Assembly (NCBI RefSeq): GCF_020166105.1 | Contig: NZ_JAIUJY010000002.1 | Location: 790,696 to 854,695, forward strand | Origin: Blastococcus sp. LR1 | GTDB taxonomy: Bacteria; Actinomycetota; Actinomycetes; Mycobacteriales; Geodermatophilaceae | DNA length: 64,000 nucleotides | Direction: 5' to 3' | In this document: positions 49,618 through 58,514 of the stretch, piece by piece | How the letters are laid out: every line of letters starts with the position of its first letter | Numbering within the stretch: the first letter of the stretch is position 1 | Program-made: the position numbers and the translations under genes | The notes under the pieces: generated by a model | Database searches by the model: none | What the model saw: the letters and a program-made list of their open reading frames with translations, nothing else | Told to the model about the DNA's origin: nothing

Positions 49618-52104
49618 ATGCGCTCCGTCCTGCTCGCCCAGCTGCGCGCGCACGCCGCGCGCCTGGTCGCCTCCACTCTGGCCATCGTCATCGCGGTGGG
49701 CTTCGTGGTCGCCACGCTCGTGCTCAACGCGACCGCCCGCAGCACCGTGCTGGAGGCCGTCGGCGCCCAGTACGTCGGCGCCGCGGCGGTCGTCACCTCC
49801 ACCGACGGCTCGTCCCTGACCGCCGACGTCGACGCCCTCTCCGGTCTGGGGTCGGTGGCCGCCGTCGCCCCGTCGTACGAGACGTCGGTCCAGGCCGGCG
49901 TCCCCGGCCGCGGGGGCTCGCAGTACCTCTTCGTCGAATCGGTCGCCGACGACGCCGCGCTGCGCTGGCAGCGGATGACCGAGGGCTCACTGCCCGACGG
50001 GCCCGGTGAGGTCGCGGTCAGCGAGCGCGCCCGCGCCGAGGTGGGCGACGTCCTCTCCGTGACCAGCTACGACCAGAACGGGGAGGAGACCGCCTCCGAG
50101 GTGACCGTCACCGGGATCGTCGACCTCGGCGGGGACCCCCAGGCCGGCCTGTACGGCCGCGCCTTCGTGACCGCCGACCAGGCCCGGCAGTGGGGGGCGA
50201 TCGACCCCGTGGAGCTGCGGATCGCCGCCGCTCCCGGCGTCGGTGACGAACAGGTCCGGTCCGACGCCGCGACCGCGGTGGGCGACCGGCAGGTCGAGGT
50301 GCTGACCGGCACCGAGCGCGCCGACGAGGCCGCGGCGAACATGCTGGGCAACGCGATGGCGCTCACCGCGGTGCTGCTCGTCTTCGGCACCGTCGCCGTC
50401 GTCGTCGCCGGCCTGGTCATCGCCAACACCTTCGCCGTCCTCCTCGCGCAGCGGACCCGCGAGCTGGCGCTGCTGCGCTGCGTGGGCGCCACCTCCCGGC
50501 AGGTGCGGCGCAGCGTCCTCGGAGAGGCACTGGCCACCGGCCTGGTCTCCGCGGCGATCGGCGCGGCCGCCGGCATCGGGTTGGCCGCGGCTGTCTCGGC
50601 ACTCGTGGGCGGAGCGGATGCGCCGATCCCGCTCGCCGGGCTCTCGGTTCCCTGGTACGCCCCGCTGGCCGGTGTCCTCGTCGGCACGCTGGTCACGTTC
50701 CTCGCCGCCCTGGCCCCCGCGCGCGCCGCCACCCGGGTCGCCCCGCTGGCCGCCCTGCGGCCCGTGGACCAGGCGCCGCTGCGCTCCCGGGCGGGCATCC
50801 TCCGGCTGGTCCTCGGTCTGGTGCTCCTGCTGCCCGGCATCGGCCTGATGGCGCTGGGCGTGACGGCCGGAGACGTGCTGATCGCGCTCCCGGGCGGCGT
50901 GCTGAGCTTCCTCGGCGTCGTCCTGCTCGCCCAGCGCGGCGTGCCGCCCGTGGTGGCGGCCGCGGGCCGGCTGGCGGGGCGGCTGGGCGGGGTCCCCGCC
51001 CGGCTGGCGGCGGGCAACGCCACCCGCAACCCCCGGCGGACGGCGGCGACGGCGACGGCGCTGCTGATCGGCGTTACGCTGACCAGCGCGTTCGTGGTGG
51101 GAGCGGCGTCCACGCGGGCCACCGCGCAGGCCGGGCTGGCAGCGGAGTTCCCGACCGACGTCGTGGTCGAGGGCTTCACCGGTGACCTCCCGGCGACGCT
51201 GGTGAGCACGCTGACCGCCACCGAGGGCGTGGAGCGCACCGCGTCGGTGCTCGCCGGCAGCGTCACGGGTCCCGACGGCGAGCCGACCGGCGCCTTCGGC
51301 GTCGACCGCAGCGAGGCCGCCGCGGCGCTGCGCTCCACCGAGGACCTCGTCCTGCCCGGCCCCGGGCAGGCGTCGGTGCCGGAGTGGCTGGCGCAGACGT
51401 GGGGCGTGGCCGACGGCGACCGGCTCGCCCTCGGCGGCGGGAATCCCGACGTGGAGGTTCCGGCCCGCGAGTTCACCGTTCGGGTGATCGACGCCGACAA
51501 CCCTCTGCTGCTGGACACCGCCGAGCTCCGGACGCTGGCGCCCGACGCCACGCTCGGCCAGGTGTGGGTGCGCCTGGCCGGCAGCGACCCGGAGCAGCAG
51601 CTGGACGCGGTCGACCGCATCACCGACGTCGTCGCGGAGACGTCGAGCGACACCCAGGTGACCGGCCTGGTGGCGATGCGGGCCGAGATCGACGAGATCC
51701 TCGACGCGCTGCTGCTGGTCGTCACCGGCCTGCTCGGCATCGCCGTGGTGATCGCGCTGATCGGTGTGGGCAACACCCTGGCGCTGTCGGTGGTGGAGCG
51801 GCGGCAGGAGAACGGCCTGCTGCGCGCGCTCGGGCTCACCCGCGGTCAGCTGCGCGGGCTGCTGGCGTGGGAGGCGGTGCTCGTGGCCGGTGTCGCCGCG
51901 GTGCTGGGCGTGCTGATCGGCGGCGCGTACGGGCTGATCGGGGCCGCCTCGGTGCTCGGCGAGATCGGCACCATCGTGCTCGACGTGCCGTGGCTGCAGA
52001 TCGCCGTCATCGTCGTCGTCGCCACGCTGGCCGGGCTGCTCGCCTCGGTGCTGCCCGCCCGGCGCGCCGCCCGCACCTCCCCGGTGGCCGCCATCGCCGC
52101 CTGA
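49618..52104 (+). CDS. FtsX/MacB-like ABC permease, duplicated form
   Basis: 828 residues in two related halves. Each half ends in a three-helix FtsX domain (about 240-400 and 700-825), and a single helix lies near the N-terminus (about 15-37). Large extracytoplasmic domains occupy about 40-235 and 490-690. Conserved FtsX cores are ELALLRCVGATSRQVRRSVL and ENGLLRALGLTRGQLRGLLA. Such transporters do not move solutes across the membrane in a standard way but transmit mechanical force, exporting lipids or peptides or giving peptide-antibiotic resistance. With the upstream kinase/regulator it forms a likely envelope-stress unit. Confidence 0.92.
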   Translation: MRSVLLAQLRAHAARLVASTLAIVIAVGFVVATLVLNATARSTVLEAVGAQYVGAAAVVTSTDGSSLTADVDALSGLGSVAAVAPSYETSVQAGVPGRGGSQYLFVESVADDAALRWQRMTEGSLPDGPGEVAVSERARAEVGDVLSVTSYDQNGEETASEVTVTGIVDLGGDPQAGLYGRAFVTADQARQWGAIDPVELRIAAAPGVGDEQVRSDAATAVGDRQVEVLTGTERADEAAANMLGNAMALTAVLLVFGTVAVVVAGLVIANTFAVLLAQRTRELALLRCVGATSRQVRRSVLGEALATGLVSAAIGAAAGIGLAAAVSALVGGADAPIPLAGLSVPWYAPLAGVLVGTLVTFLAALAPARAATRVAPLAALRPVDQAPLRSRAGILRLVLGLVLLLPGIGLMALGVTAGDVLIALPGGVLSFLGVVLLAQRGVPPVVAAAGRLAGRLGGVPARLAAGNATRNPRRTAATATALLIGVTLTSAFVVGAASTRATAQAGLAAEFPTDVVVEGFTGDLPATLVSTLTATEGVERTASVLAGSVTGPDGEPTGAFGVDRSEAAAALRSTEDLVLPGPGQASVPEWLAQTWGVADGDRLALGGGNPDVEVPAREFTVRVIDADNPLLLDTAELRTLAPDATLGQVWVRLAGSDPEQQLDAVDRITDVVAETSSDTQVTGLVAMRAEIDEILDALLLVVTGLLGIAVVIALIGVGNTLALSVVERRQENGLLRALGLTRGQLRGLLAWEAVLVAGVAAVLGVLIGGAYGLIGAASVLGEIGTIVLDVPWLQIAVIVVVATLAGLLASVLPARRAARTSPVAAIAA

Positions 52105-52111
52105 TCATCGT

Positions 52112-52198
52112 GATCAGGTCTCCTGATCGTTCCGGGTCCTGGCTCACGGTCGGTGGTGAGCCAGGACCCCGGATGATCAGGTCACCTGATCATCCGGG
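52112..52198. repeat. Modular intergenic inverted-repeat cluster, copy B
   Basis: Three inverted repeats in a row: GATCAGG/CCTGATC (52112-52128), GGGTCCTGGCTCAC/GTGAGCCAGGACCC (52134-52147 and 52156-52169) and CCCGGATGATCAGGT/ACCTGATCATCCGGG (52168-52182 and 52184-52198). The same modules occur at 23271-23350. Confidence 0.75.
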
Positions 52199-52240
52199 TT
52201 CCGCAGCTCCGCACACCGCCGGGCCTGGGACACTGGAACC

Positions 52241-53446
52241 GTGCCGTCCCGCTCGCTGCCCCGTGCCGCCGTCGTCGCCACCCTCCTCGCCGGCCCGGTG
52301 GGCTTCGTGACCGCCGCCGCCTGGGGCCTTCCGAAGGCCCTCGGCGCGCACCGTCGCCGGCTCCGCCCCGTGGTGGCCGGCTCCGCGCAGTTCTCCGAGG
52401 GCAAGTTCCACAACCGGATCCCGACGCCGGCGCTCTCCCCCGCCAACACCCGCGACGGGCTGCTCCGGCAGTGGCACGAGGAGCGGCACGTCGGCCTGCC
52501 GGGCAACCCCATCCCGCTCGCGCACGCCGAGCTCCCTGCCGACGCCGCCGAGCTCGCCGTCACCTGGTTCGGGCACGCCAGCGCGCTGCTGGAGATCGAC
52601 GGGCAGCGGGTGCTCCTCGACCCGGTGTGGGGCTACCGCGTCTCGCCGTCGCCGGTGTTCGGGCCCACGCGGCTGCACGAGCCGCCGATGGAGCTCGACG
52701 AGCTGCCGCCGGTGGACGCCGTCCTGATCTCGCACGACCACTACGACCACCTCGACCTGCCCACGGTCCAGGCGCTGCTGCGCACGCAGTCCGCGCCGTG
52801 GGTCGTCCCGCTCGGCATCGGGGAGCACCTGCGCAAGTGGGGCGTGCCCGAGGAGCGGATCGTCGAGCTCGACTGGGACGGCGAGCACCGCATCGGGGAG
52901 CTCACCCTCACCTGCACCGAGGCGCGGCACTTCTCCGGCCGCTACTTCTACCGCGACACCACGCTGTGGGCGTCCTGGACCGTCATCGGCCCCCGGCACC
53001 GGGTCTTCTTCGGCGGCGACACCGGCTACACCCCCGCCTTCGCCGAGATCGGCGCCCGACTGGGCCCCTTCGATCTGACGCTGCTGCCGATCGGCGCCTA
53101 CAACGACGCCTGGCACGCCATCCACATGGACCCGGAGGAGGCCGTGCGGGCGCACGGCGACCTGGGCGGCGGGATCCTGCTGCCGATCCACTGGGCCACG
53201 TTCAACCTCGCCTTCCACCGCTGGGCCGAGCCGGTCCAGCGGCTGCTCGCCGCCGCCGGCCCCCGAGGCATCGAGGTCGCCATCCCGCAGCCCGGGGAGC
53301 GGATCGACGTGCTCGACCCCCCGCCGCTGCGCGACTGGTGGACGGCGGTGGGCTCGGCAGCCGAGGGATCGGACGCCGACGCCGGCGTGCGCTCCTCGGT
53401 GCTCGTGCGCACGTTCACCCGGCTGCTCTCCCTGCTGCCCGGCTGA
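52241..53446 (+). CDS. Metallo-beta-lactamase-fold hydrolase (UlaG/NAPE-PLD-like)
   Basis: 401 residues with an N-terminal hydrophobic segment (about 8-30) that may be a signal anchor. The MBL domain has the metal motif LISHDHYDHLDLPT (HxHxDH), ARHFSGRYFYRDTT (second His), FFGGDTGYTP (bridging Asp) and LLPIHWATF (last His). The arrangement GKFHNRIPTP near the N-terminus and WYGH-like TWFGHASALLEIDG match the NAPE-phospholipase-D-like group, so a membrane lipid or phosphodiester substrate is likely. GTG 52241 lies 6 nt after GACACT, a relaxed leaderless-type box. Confidence 0.88.
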   Translation: MPSRSLPRAAVVATLLAGPVGFVTAAAWGLPKALGAHRRRLRPVVAGSAQFSEGKFHNRIPTPALSPANTRDGLLRQWHEERHVGLPGNPIPLAHAELPADAAELAVTWFGHASALLEIDGQRVLLDPVWGYRVSPSPVFGPTRLHEPPMELDELPPVDAVLISHDHYDHLDLPTVQALLRTQSAPWVVPLGIGEHLRKWGVPEERIVELDWDGEHRIGELTLTCTEARHFSGRYFYRDTTLWASWTVIGPRHRVFFGGDTGYTPAFAEIGARLGPFDLTLLPIGAYNDAWHAIHMDPEEAVRAHGDLGGGILLPIHWATFNLAFHRWAEPVQRLLAAAGPRGIEVAIPQPGERIDVLDPPPLRDWWTAVGSAAEGSDADAGVRSSVLVRTFTRLLSLLPG

Positions 53447-53452
53447 GCAGGG

Positions 53453-54307
53453 TCAGCGCAGCAGCTTCGACATCCGCCGATCGGCCAGCGGCTTGCCGCC
53501 GGTCTGGCAGGTGGGGCAGTACTGCAGCGAGGTGTCGGCGAAGCTGACCTCCCGCACGGTGTCGCCGCACACCGGGCACGGCAGGCCGGTGCGGGCGTGC
53601 ACCTGCAACCCGGAGCGCTTCTCGCCCTTCATCGTGGCCGCCTTCTGTCCCCGCTGGCGCTCCAGCGCGTCGGTCAGCGTCGTCCGCATCGCGTCGAAGA
53701 GACGGACCAGTTCGTCGTCCTTGAGCTTGTCGGCGCCCTTGAACGGCGAGAGCCGCGCGGCGTGCAGGATCTCGTCGGAGTAGGCGTTGCCGATGCCGGA
53801 GATCAGCGTCTGGTCGGTGAGCGCGCCCTTGAGCTGTCCGCTGCGCCCCGCCATCAGCCGGGCGAAGTCCTCCCGGTCCACGGCCAGCGCGTCCGGACCG
53901 AGCCGGGCGATGCCCGGCACCTCGGACGGAGAGCGGACGACGTAGATCGCCAGCCCCTTGCGCGTTCCCTGCTCGGTGAGGTCGAAGCCGTTCCCGTCGT
54001 CGAGGTGCACGCGCAGCGCGAGCGGCCCCTTGCCCGGCTTCGGTGGCGCGGTAGGCAGGTTCTCCCGCCAGTGCAGCCACCCGGCCCGCGCCAGGTGGAC
54101 GACGAGGTGCACGCCGGAGACGTCGAGGTCGAGGAACTTGCCGTGCCGGCCCGCGCCGGTGATCTCCAGCCCGGCCAGCGCGGACAGCGGCGGATCGAAG
54201 GTCTTGATCGCCTGGACGGCGGCCAGGTCCGCGCGCGCGAGCACGTGGCCGACGGCGTTCTCCTGGAGGAACGCCGCCAGCGCCTCCACCTCGGGCAGCT
54301 CCGGCAT
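53453..54307 (-). CDS. Fpg/Nei-family DNA glycosylase
   Basis: 284 residues. The N-terminus MPELPEVEAL gives the catalytic Pro and Glu (after Met removal); Lys57 in GRHGKFLDLD is the conserved DNA-contact lysine. The H2TH domain contains LISGIGNAYSDEILHAARLS. A C-terminal zinc finger has CPVCGD and YCPTCQ (about 243-270). It excises oxidised bases such as 8-oxoguanine or formamidopyrimidines and nicks the strand. It is one of several Fpg-like paralogues usual in actinobacteria and may not be the principal mutM. Divergent from the photolyase gene, giving a DNA-repair pair. Confidence 0.9.
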   Translation of the reverse strand: MPELPEVEALAAFLQENAVGHVLARADLAAVQAIKTFDPPLSALAGLEITGAGRHGKFLDLDVSGVHLVVHLARAGWLHWRENLPTAPPKPGKGPLALRVHLDDGNGFDLTEQGTRKGLAIYVVRSPSEVPGIARLGPDALAVDREDFARLMAGRSGQLKGALTDQTLISGIGNAYSDEILHAARLSPFKGADKLKDDELVRLFDAMRTTLTDALERQRGQKAATMKGEKRSGLQVHARTGLPCPVCGDTVREVSFADTSLQYCPTCQTGGKPLADRRMSKLLR

Positions 54308-54452
54308 CGGGTCATTGTCGTCCTCCGGACGACCCCGCGACCACGTGCTGTCCTCCTGTCGCGTGAAGCCGCTGCGTCGTGCCTGCACGGGGCCTCCGGG
54401 CCCCACTCGGCCCGACCTGCCGGTTCGGGCTGCTCGACGCCCTGCCCGCTCC

Positions 54453-54458
54453 TACGCT
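54453..54458 (+). promoter_or_regulatory. Leaderless-type -10 box of the photolyase gene
   Basis: TACGCT, 6 nt before GTG 54465, no ribosome binding site. Confidence 0.5.
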
Positions 54459-54464
54459 CGGCCG

Positions 54465-55820
54465 GTGTCCACCGCGCTGCTCTGGTTCCGCCGGGACCTG
54501 CGGCTGCGGGACAACCCCGCACTGCTCGCCGCGGCTCAGGACGGCGACGTCGTCCCCGTGTTCGTCTTCGACGACCGGCTGTGGGGCCCCTCCGGCGGTC
54601 CCCGCCGCCGCTTCCTCCTCGACTGCCTGACCGCCCTCGACGCCGCTCTCGGTGGCGCCCTGGTGCTGCGGTCCGGCGATCCGGCCCGCGTCCTGCCCGC
54701 GCTGGTCTCCGAGGTGGGCGCGACGTCGGTGCACGTCAGTGCGGACGCCGGGCCGTACGGCCGGCAGCGCGACGCCGCCGTCGAGCGCGCCCTGGGCGAC
54801 GTGCCACTGGTCCGCACCGGCTCGCCGTACGCGGTCACGCCCGGGCGGGTGACCAAGGCCGACGGAACTCCGTTCCGCGTCTACTCCCCCTTCGCGCGCG
54901 CCTGGCGGGAGCACGGCTGGCGGGCGCCCGCGGCCTCCCCGGGGAACGTCCGGTGGGCCACCGGCGTCCCCTCCGACGACCAGCCCGCAGCGCCGGACCT
55001 GGGCGGTGTCGCGCTGCCGCCGGCCGGGGAGGCCGCGGCGCGAGCGGCCTGGGAGCGCTTCCGCGACGAACGGCTGCTCGGCTACGCCGACGGGCGCAAC
55101 CTGCCCGGAACCCAGGGCACCAGCCGCCTGTCGGCCTACCTGAAGTACGGCTGCATCCATCCGCGGACGCTGCTGGCCGACCTGGCCGCGGCCGAGCAGA
55201 CCGAGTCGGTGCGCCGCTACACCGACGAGCTGGCCTGGCGGGACTTCTACGCCGACGTGCTGTGGCACCGGCCCGAGTCCGCCCGGGAGTACCTCAAGCC
55301 CGAGCTGCAGGCGATGGGGTACGACAGCGGCCCGCACGCCGACGAGCTGGTCGCCGCGTGGAAGGCCGGCCGCACCGGCTTCCCGATCGTGGACGCCGGC
55401 ATGCGGCAGCTGCTCGGCGAGGCCTACGTGCACAACCGGGTGCGGATGATCGTCGCGTCGTTCCTGGTGAAGGACCTGCACCAGGAGTGGACGCTGGGCG
55501 CCCGGCACTTCATGGCCCACCTGGTCGACGGCGACCTGGCCAGCAACAACCACGGCTGGCAGTGGGTCGCGGGCACCGGGACCGACGCCTCGCCCTACTA
55601 CCGCGTCTTCAACCCGGTCACGCAGGGCAAGAAGTTCGATCCCGACGGCGCCTACGTCAAGCGCTGGGTTCCGGAGCTGCGCGACGTCGACCCACGCTTC
55701 GTGCACGAACCGTGGACCGCGCCCGGCGGCGTCCCCGCCGGCTATCCCGAGCCGATCGTCGACCACGCGCACGAGCGCCGGGTGGCGCTGGACCGCTACG
55801 CCCGCGTCCGCGCGGGCTGA
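54465..55820 (+). CDS. phr: Deoxyribodipyrimidine photolyase (class I CPD type)
   Basis: 451 residues. The N-terminal antenna domain starts TALLWFRRDLRLRDNPALL. The FAD domain has LAWRDFYADVLWHRP, GRTGFPIVDAGMRQL, NRVRMIVASFLVKDLH and NNHGWQWVAGTGTDASPYYR then VFNPVTQGKKFDPDG. These are the class I CPD photolyase motifs; the enzyme uses blue light to split UV-induced pyrimidine dimers. The start GTG 54465 is set by TACGCT six bases upstream and by homology beginning at once. Next to an Fpg-family glycosylase. Confidence 0.94.
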   Translation: MSTALLWFRRDLRLRDNPALLAAAQDGDVVPVFVFDDRLWGPSGGPRRRFLLDCLTALDAALGGALVLRSGDPARVLPALVSEVGATSVHVSADAGPYGRQRDAAVERALGDVPLVRTGSPYAVTPGRVTKADGTPFRVYSPFARAWREHGWRAPAASPGNVRWATGVPSDDQPAAPDLGGVALPPAGEAAARAAWERFRDERLLGYADGRNLPGTQGTSRLSAYLKYGCIHPRTLLADLAAAEQTESVRRYTDELAWRDFYADVLWHRPESAREYLKPELQAMGYDSGPHADELVAAWKAGRTGFPIVDAGMRQLLGEAYVHNRVRMIVASFLVKDLHQEWTLGARHFMAHLVDGDLASNNHGWQWVAGTGTDASPYYRVFNPVTQGKKFDPDGAYVKRWVPELRDVDPRFVHEPWTAPGGVPAGYPEPIVDHAHERRVALDRYARVRAG

Positions 55821-55823
55821 GGG

Positions 55824-56291
55824 TCAGCCGCGGAGGCGGGGGGCGCTCCGCACCGGATCACGCCCGCCGGCGGGCGAGGCGGCCAGCCGCTGCGCCCAGA
55901 TGACCAGCCCGGGCACGTCCACGCCGTGCGGACGTCGGTCGGCGTAGGGCCCGACGTTCCCCGCACCCCGCTCGAGCAGCGTGGTCGCGCCCGGGTCGTT
56001 TCCGCGCGCGGCGTGCGTCAGGCCGACGGCGAGCTGGGCCAGCCCGCGCCACAGCTGCCGCTCGTCGGCGGGCGCGGACTTCCAGGCGTCCTCCAGCACC
56101 TCGTGGGCGTGGAAGGGGCGCCCGGCGTCGAGCAGCGCCTGCGCCTCGGCGAGGGCGACGGCCGGCTCCCGCACCACACCTTCGGGAGCACGCTCCTCCC
56201 CGACGGTGCCGTGGGGGAGCGGACGGCCCAGGGCGTCACGGGGGCGGGCGTTGCGCGCCCTGCCCTCGACGTCGCGATCCCGGTCCGGCAC
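55824..56291 (-). CDS. DUF309 family protein
   Basis: 155 residues, soluble and helical. The DUF309 core is GRPFHAHEVLEDAWKSAPAD, then RQLWRGLAQLAVGLTHAARG and GATTLLERGAGN. The conserved His-Glu pair (HAHEVLED) suggests metal or substrate binding, but the function is not known. The N-terminal 40 residues are charged and poorly conserved, so a later start is possible; GTG 56291 is the first. Convergent with the photolyase gene, 3 nt apart. Confidence 0.82.
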   Translation of the reverse strand: MPDRDRDVEGRARNARPRDALGRPLPHGTVGEERAPEGVVREPAVALAEAQALLDAGRPFHAHEVLEDAWKSAPADERQLWRGLAQLAVGLTHAARGNDPGATTLLERGAGNVGPYADRRPHGVDVPGLVIWAQRLAASPAGGRDPVRSAPRLRG

Positions 56292-56325
56292 CCGCTCATC
56301 CTGCCCCGGACGAGCCGGGCAGCGC

Positions 56326-58296
56326 TCAGCGGCCGGACGGACGCGGCGCGGGAGGCCTGGGGGAGGGCAGAGCCGGACGGGGAGCCTCGGCAGCGTGGAC
56401 CGCGGCGGCCGAGTCGCGCAGCCACCCCAGGACGGCGTCGGGTTCCATCGGGCGAGCGAAGAAGTACCCCTGCGCCTCGTCGCAGCCGAGCTCCAGCAGC
56501 CGCTGCCGGACCTCGGCGGTCTCCACGCCCTCGGCGACGACGGTGACGCCCAGGTGGTGGGCGAGCTGGACGACCGTGCGCGTGACCGCCTCGTCCGCGG
56601 TGTCCTCCAGCAGGTGGGTGACGAAGCCGCGGTCGATCTTCAGCGCGCTGACCGGGAGGGTCTTCAGGTAGGAGAGCGAGGTGTAGCCGGCGCCGAAGTC
56701 GTCGATCGACACCCGCACGCCCATGGCCTGGAGCCGGCGCAGTGTGTCCGCCGTGCGCTGCGGGTCGACCATCGCGGCGGTCTCGGTCATCTCCAGCTCC
56801 AGCGCGTGGCCGGGCAGCTGCTCGACAGCGAGCAGCTCGGTGACGCGGGCGGGGAAGTCGGGGTCCAGCAGCGTCGCCGGGGCCACGTTCACCGCGACGT
56901 CGACGTCCCAGCCCTCGGCCCGCCAGCCCGCGCAGCGGCGGACCGCCTCGGCCAGCACCCACTCGGTCAGCGGACGCATGAGCGCGGTGCGCTCGGCGCC
57001 GGGCACGAAGGCGCCGGGGCCCAGCAGCCCGCGCTCCGGGTGCTGCCAGCGCACCAGCGCCTCGAAGCCCACCGTGCGCCCGGTGCGCAGGGCGACCTTG
57101 GGCTGGAAGTGCAGTCGGAGGTCCCCGCCGTCGATCGCGCCGCGCAGCTCGGCGAGCAGCTCGAGCTGGGCGCCGTCCTGCGAGTCGTCGGCAGGGTCGA
57201 ACAGCCGGATGCCGCGCCCCTCGCGCTTGGCGCGGTGCAGCGTCATGTCCGCGCGGCGCAGCAGCGTGGCGACGTCGTCGCCGTGGTCGGGGGAGAGCGC
57301 GATCCCGACGCTCAGCCCGATCTCCAGGCTGACACCCGCGACGGCGAACGGTCGCTCCACGCGGGCGGCGAGCGTCCGGGCCCGCTCGAGCGCGGCGGCG
57401 CCGTCGGGCACGTCGCGCAGGAGGACGGCGAACTCGTCGTCACCGAGCCGGGTGACGACGTCGTCGCCCCGCACGGCGGAGCGCAGGACGTCGGCCACCT
57501 CGATGAGTAGCTGGTCGCCGACCGCGTGGCCGAGACCGTCGTTGACCTCCTTGAAGCCCTCGAGGTCGAGCAGCAGCAGCGCGGCCCGCTCCGGAACCCC
57601 GCGCACGGTGCCCGACAGCTGCTGCTGCACGAGCTGCGTGCGGTTGCCCAGTCCCGTGAGCGGGTCGTGCAGGGCGCGGCGCTCCCGGCGCAGCATCCGC
57701 CGCCGGCCGAGAACGGCGACGACGGTGATGCCGACGAGCAGCAGGCTCACCGTCACGACCAGCCGGATGCTGGCGTCCCGCAGCTGGGCCGCGATGAGGT
57801 CCTCGGGCAGCAGGATCTCCGCCACCAGACCGACGGGGCGGCCGTCCGCGCCGTCCGGAGCGATCAGGACCGTCGCCGTGGGCGCGGGCCGGCCGGCGTC
57901 GTGCTCGAACTCGACCTGCGGGTCACCCGCCAGGACGTCGTCGAGATGCGCCTGCTCCTCGGCGGAGAGCAGGTCGGGCGTCGGGCTGTCGCTGTACAGC
58001 AACCGTCCGCCGCGGGTCCACAGCTGCAGGCCGACGAGACGGTCGGCCGCGATCAGGTGGGTCACGCCGCGGTCGATGCGGGCCAGGACCTCCGGCGGGA
58101 GAGCGGTGGGGGCGACGCCGGCGGGGAGATCGACCTCCACGAGCAACTCGCTGACGATGCCGGCGTCGGTGATCGCGTGCTCGAACGCGCGCTGGCGCTC
58201 CCACTGCTGCAGGTTCACCGCGAGCACGCCGACGGCCACCGCGGCGAGGACGAGCCCCGCCGTCAGGAGGCGCCAGGAGCTGAGCAGGCGACGCAC
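56326..58296 (-). CDS. Membrane GGDEF-EAL protein, likely c-di-GMP phosphodiesterase
   Basis: 656 residues. Two transmembrane helices (about 9-27 and 170-190) flank a periplasmic sensor domain (28-168). The GGDEF domain (about 200-360) has DLEGFKEVND but GDDEF at 285-289, where the second Gly is Asp, so cyclase activity is doubtful. The EAL domain (about 385-625) has EAL at 412-414 (VGFEALVRWQHP), NVAPATLLDP, LEMTETAAMVDP, DDFGAGYTSLSYLK and VVAEGVET, a complete catalytic set. It therefore probably degrades c-di-GMP in response to an external signal. GTG 58296 follows AAGGGA. Confidence 0.9.
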   Translation of the reverse strand: MRRLLSSWRLLTAGLVLAAVAVGVLAVNLQQWERQRAFEHAITDAGIVSELLVEVDLPAGVAPTALPPEVLARIDRGVTHLIAADRLVGLQLWTRGGRLLYSDSPTPDLLSAEEQAHLDDVLAGDPQVEFEHDAGRPAPTATVLIAPDGADGRPVGLVAEILLPEDLIAAQLRDASIRLVVTVSLLLVGITVVAVLGRRRMLRRERRALHDPLTGLGNRTQLVQQQLSGTVRGVPERAALLLLDLEGFKEVNDGLGHAVGDQLLIEVADVLRSAVRGDDVVTRLGDDEFAVLLRDVPDGAAALERARTLAARVERPFAVAGVSLEIGLSVGIALSPDHGDDVATLLRRADMTLHRAKREGRGIRLFDPADDSQDGAQLELLAELRGAIDGGDLRLHFQPKVALRTGRTVGFEALVRWQHPERGLLGPGAFVPGAERTALMRPLTEWVLAEAVRRCAGWRAEGWDVDVAVNVAPATLLDPDFPARVTELLAVEQLPGHALELEMTETAAMVDPQRTADTLRRLQAMGVRVSIDDFGAGYTSLSYLKTLPVSALKIDRGFVTHLLEDTADEAVTRTVVQLAHHLGVTVVAEGVETAEVRQRLLELGCDEAQGYFFARPMEPDAVLGWLRDSAAAVHAAEAPRPALPSPRPPAPRPSGR

Positions 58297-58501
58297 CGGT
58301 GGTCCCTTCCGGGCGCCGACGGACGCGTGCCCACCGATGCCATCGGCGGGATGCCGCCGAAACTTGATGGTGCGCCATCGAATCGGGATGGAAGCGGGCT
58401 GCATCCAGGAGGACCGGCGCAGCCGAAGCAGGGATGACGGTTCCGGAGCGGGAGGACGACGACATGGGCGGGCTGCTGGTCGCACGACCCGCGCCGACCA
58501 G

Positions 58502-58507
58502 TAGCGT
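58502..58507 (+). promoter_or_regulatory. Leaderless-type -10 box of the ECF sigma gene
   Basis: TAGCGT, 7 nt before GTG 58515. It decides the start against earlier in-frame ATGs (58434, 58464). The divergent gap upstream also holds the short inverted repeat GATGG-TGCG-CCATC at 58366-58379. Confidence 0.5.
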
Positions 58508-58514
58508 CGTCGTC

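Noticed and set aside
58297..58400. Hairpins CGGCGG-CATC-CCGCCG and GATGG-TGCG-CCATC upstream of the GGDEF-EAL gene, considered as a c-di-GMP riboswitch
   Set aside because: The conserved GEMM riboswitch core is absent; only short stems are seen.
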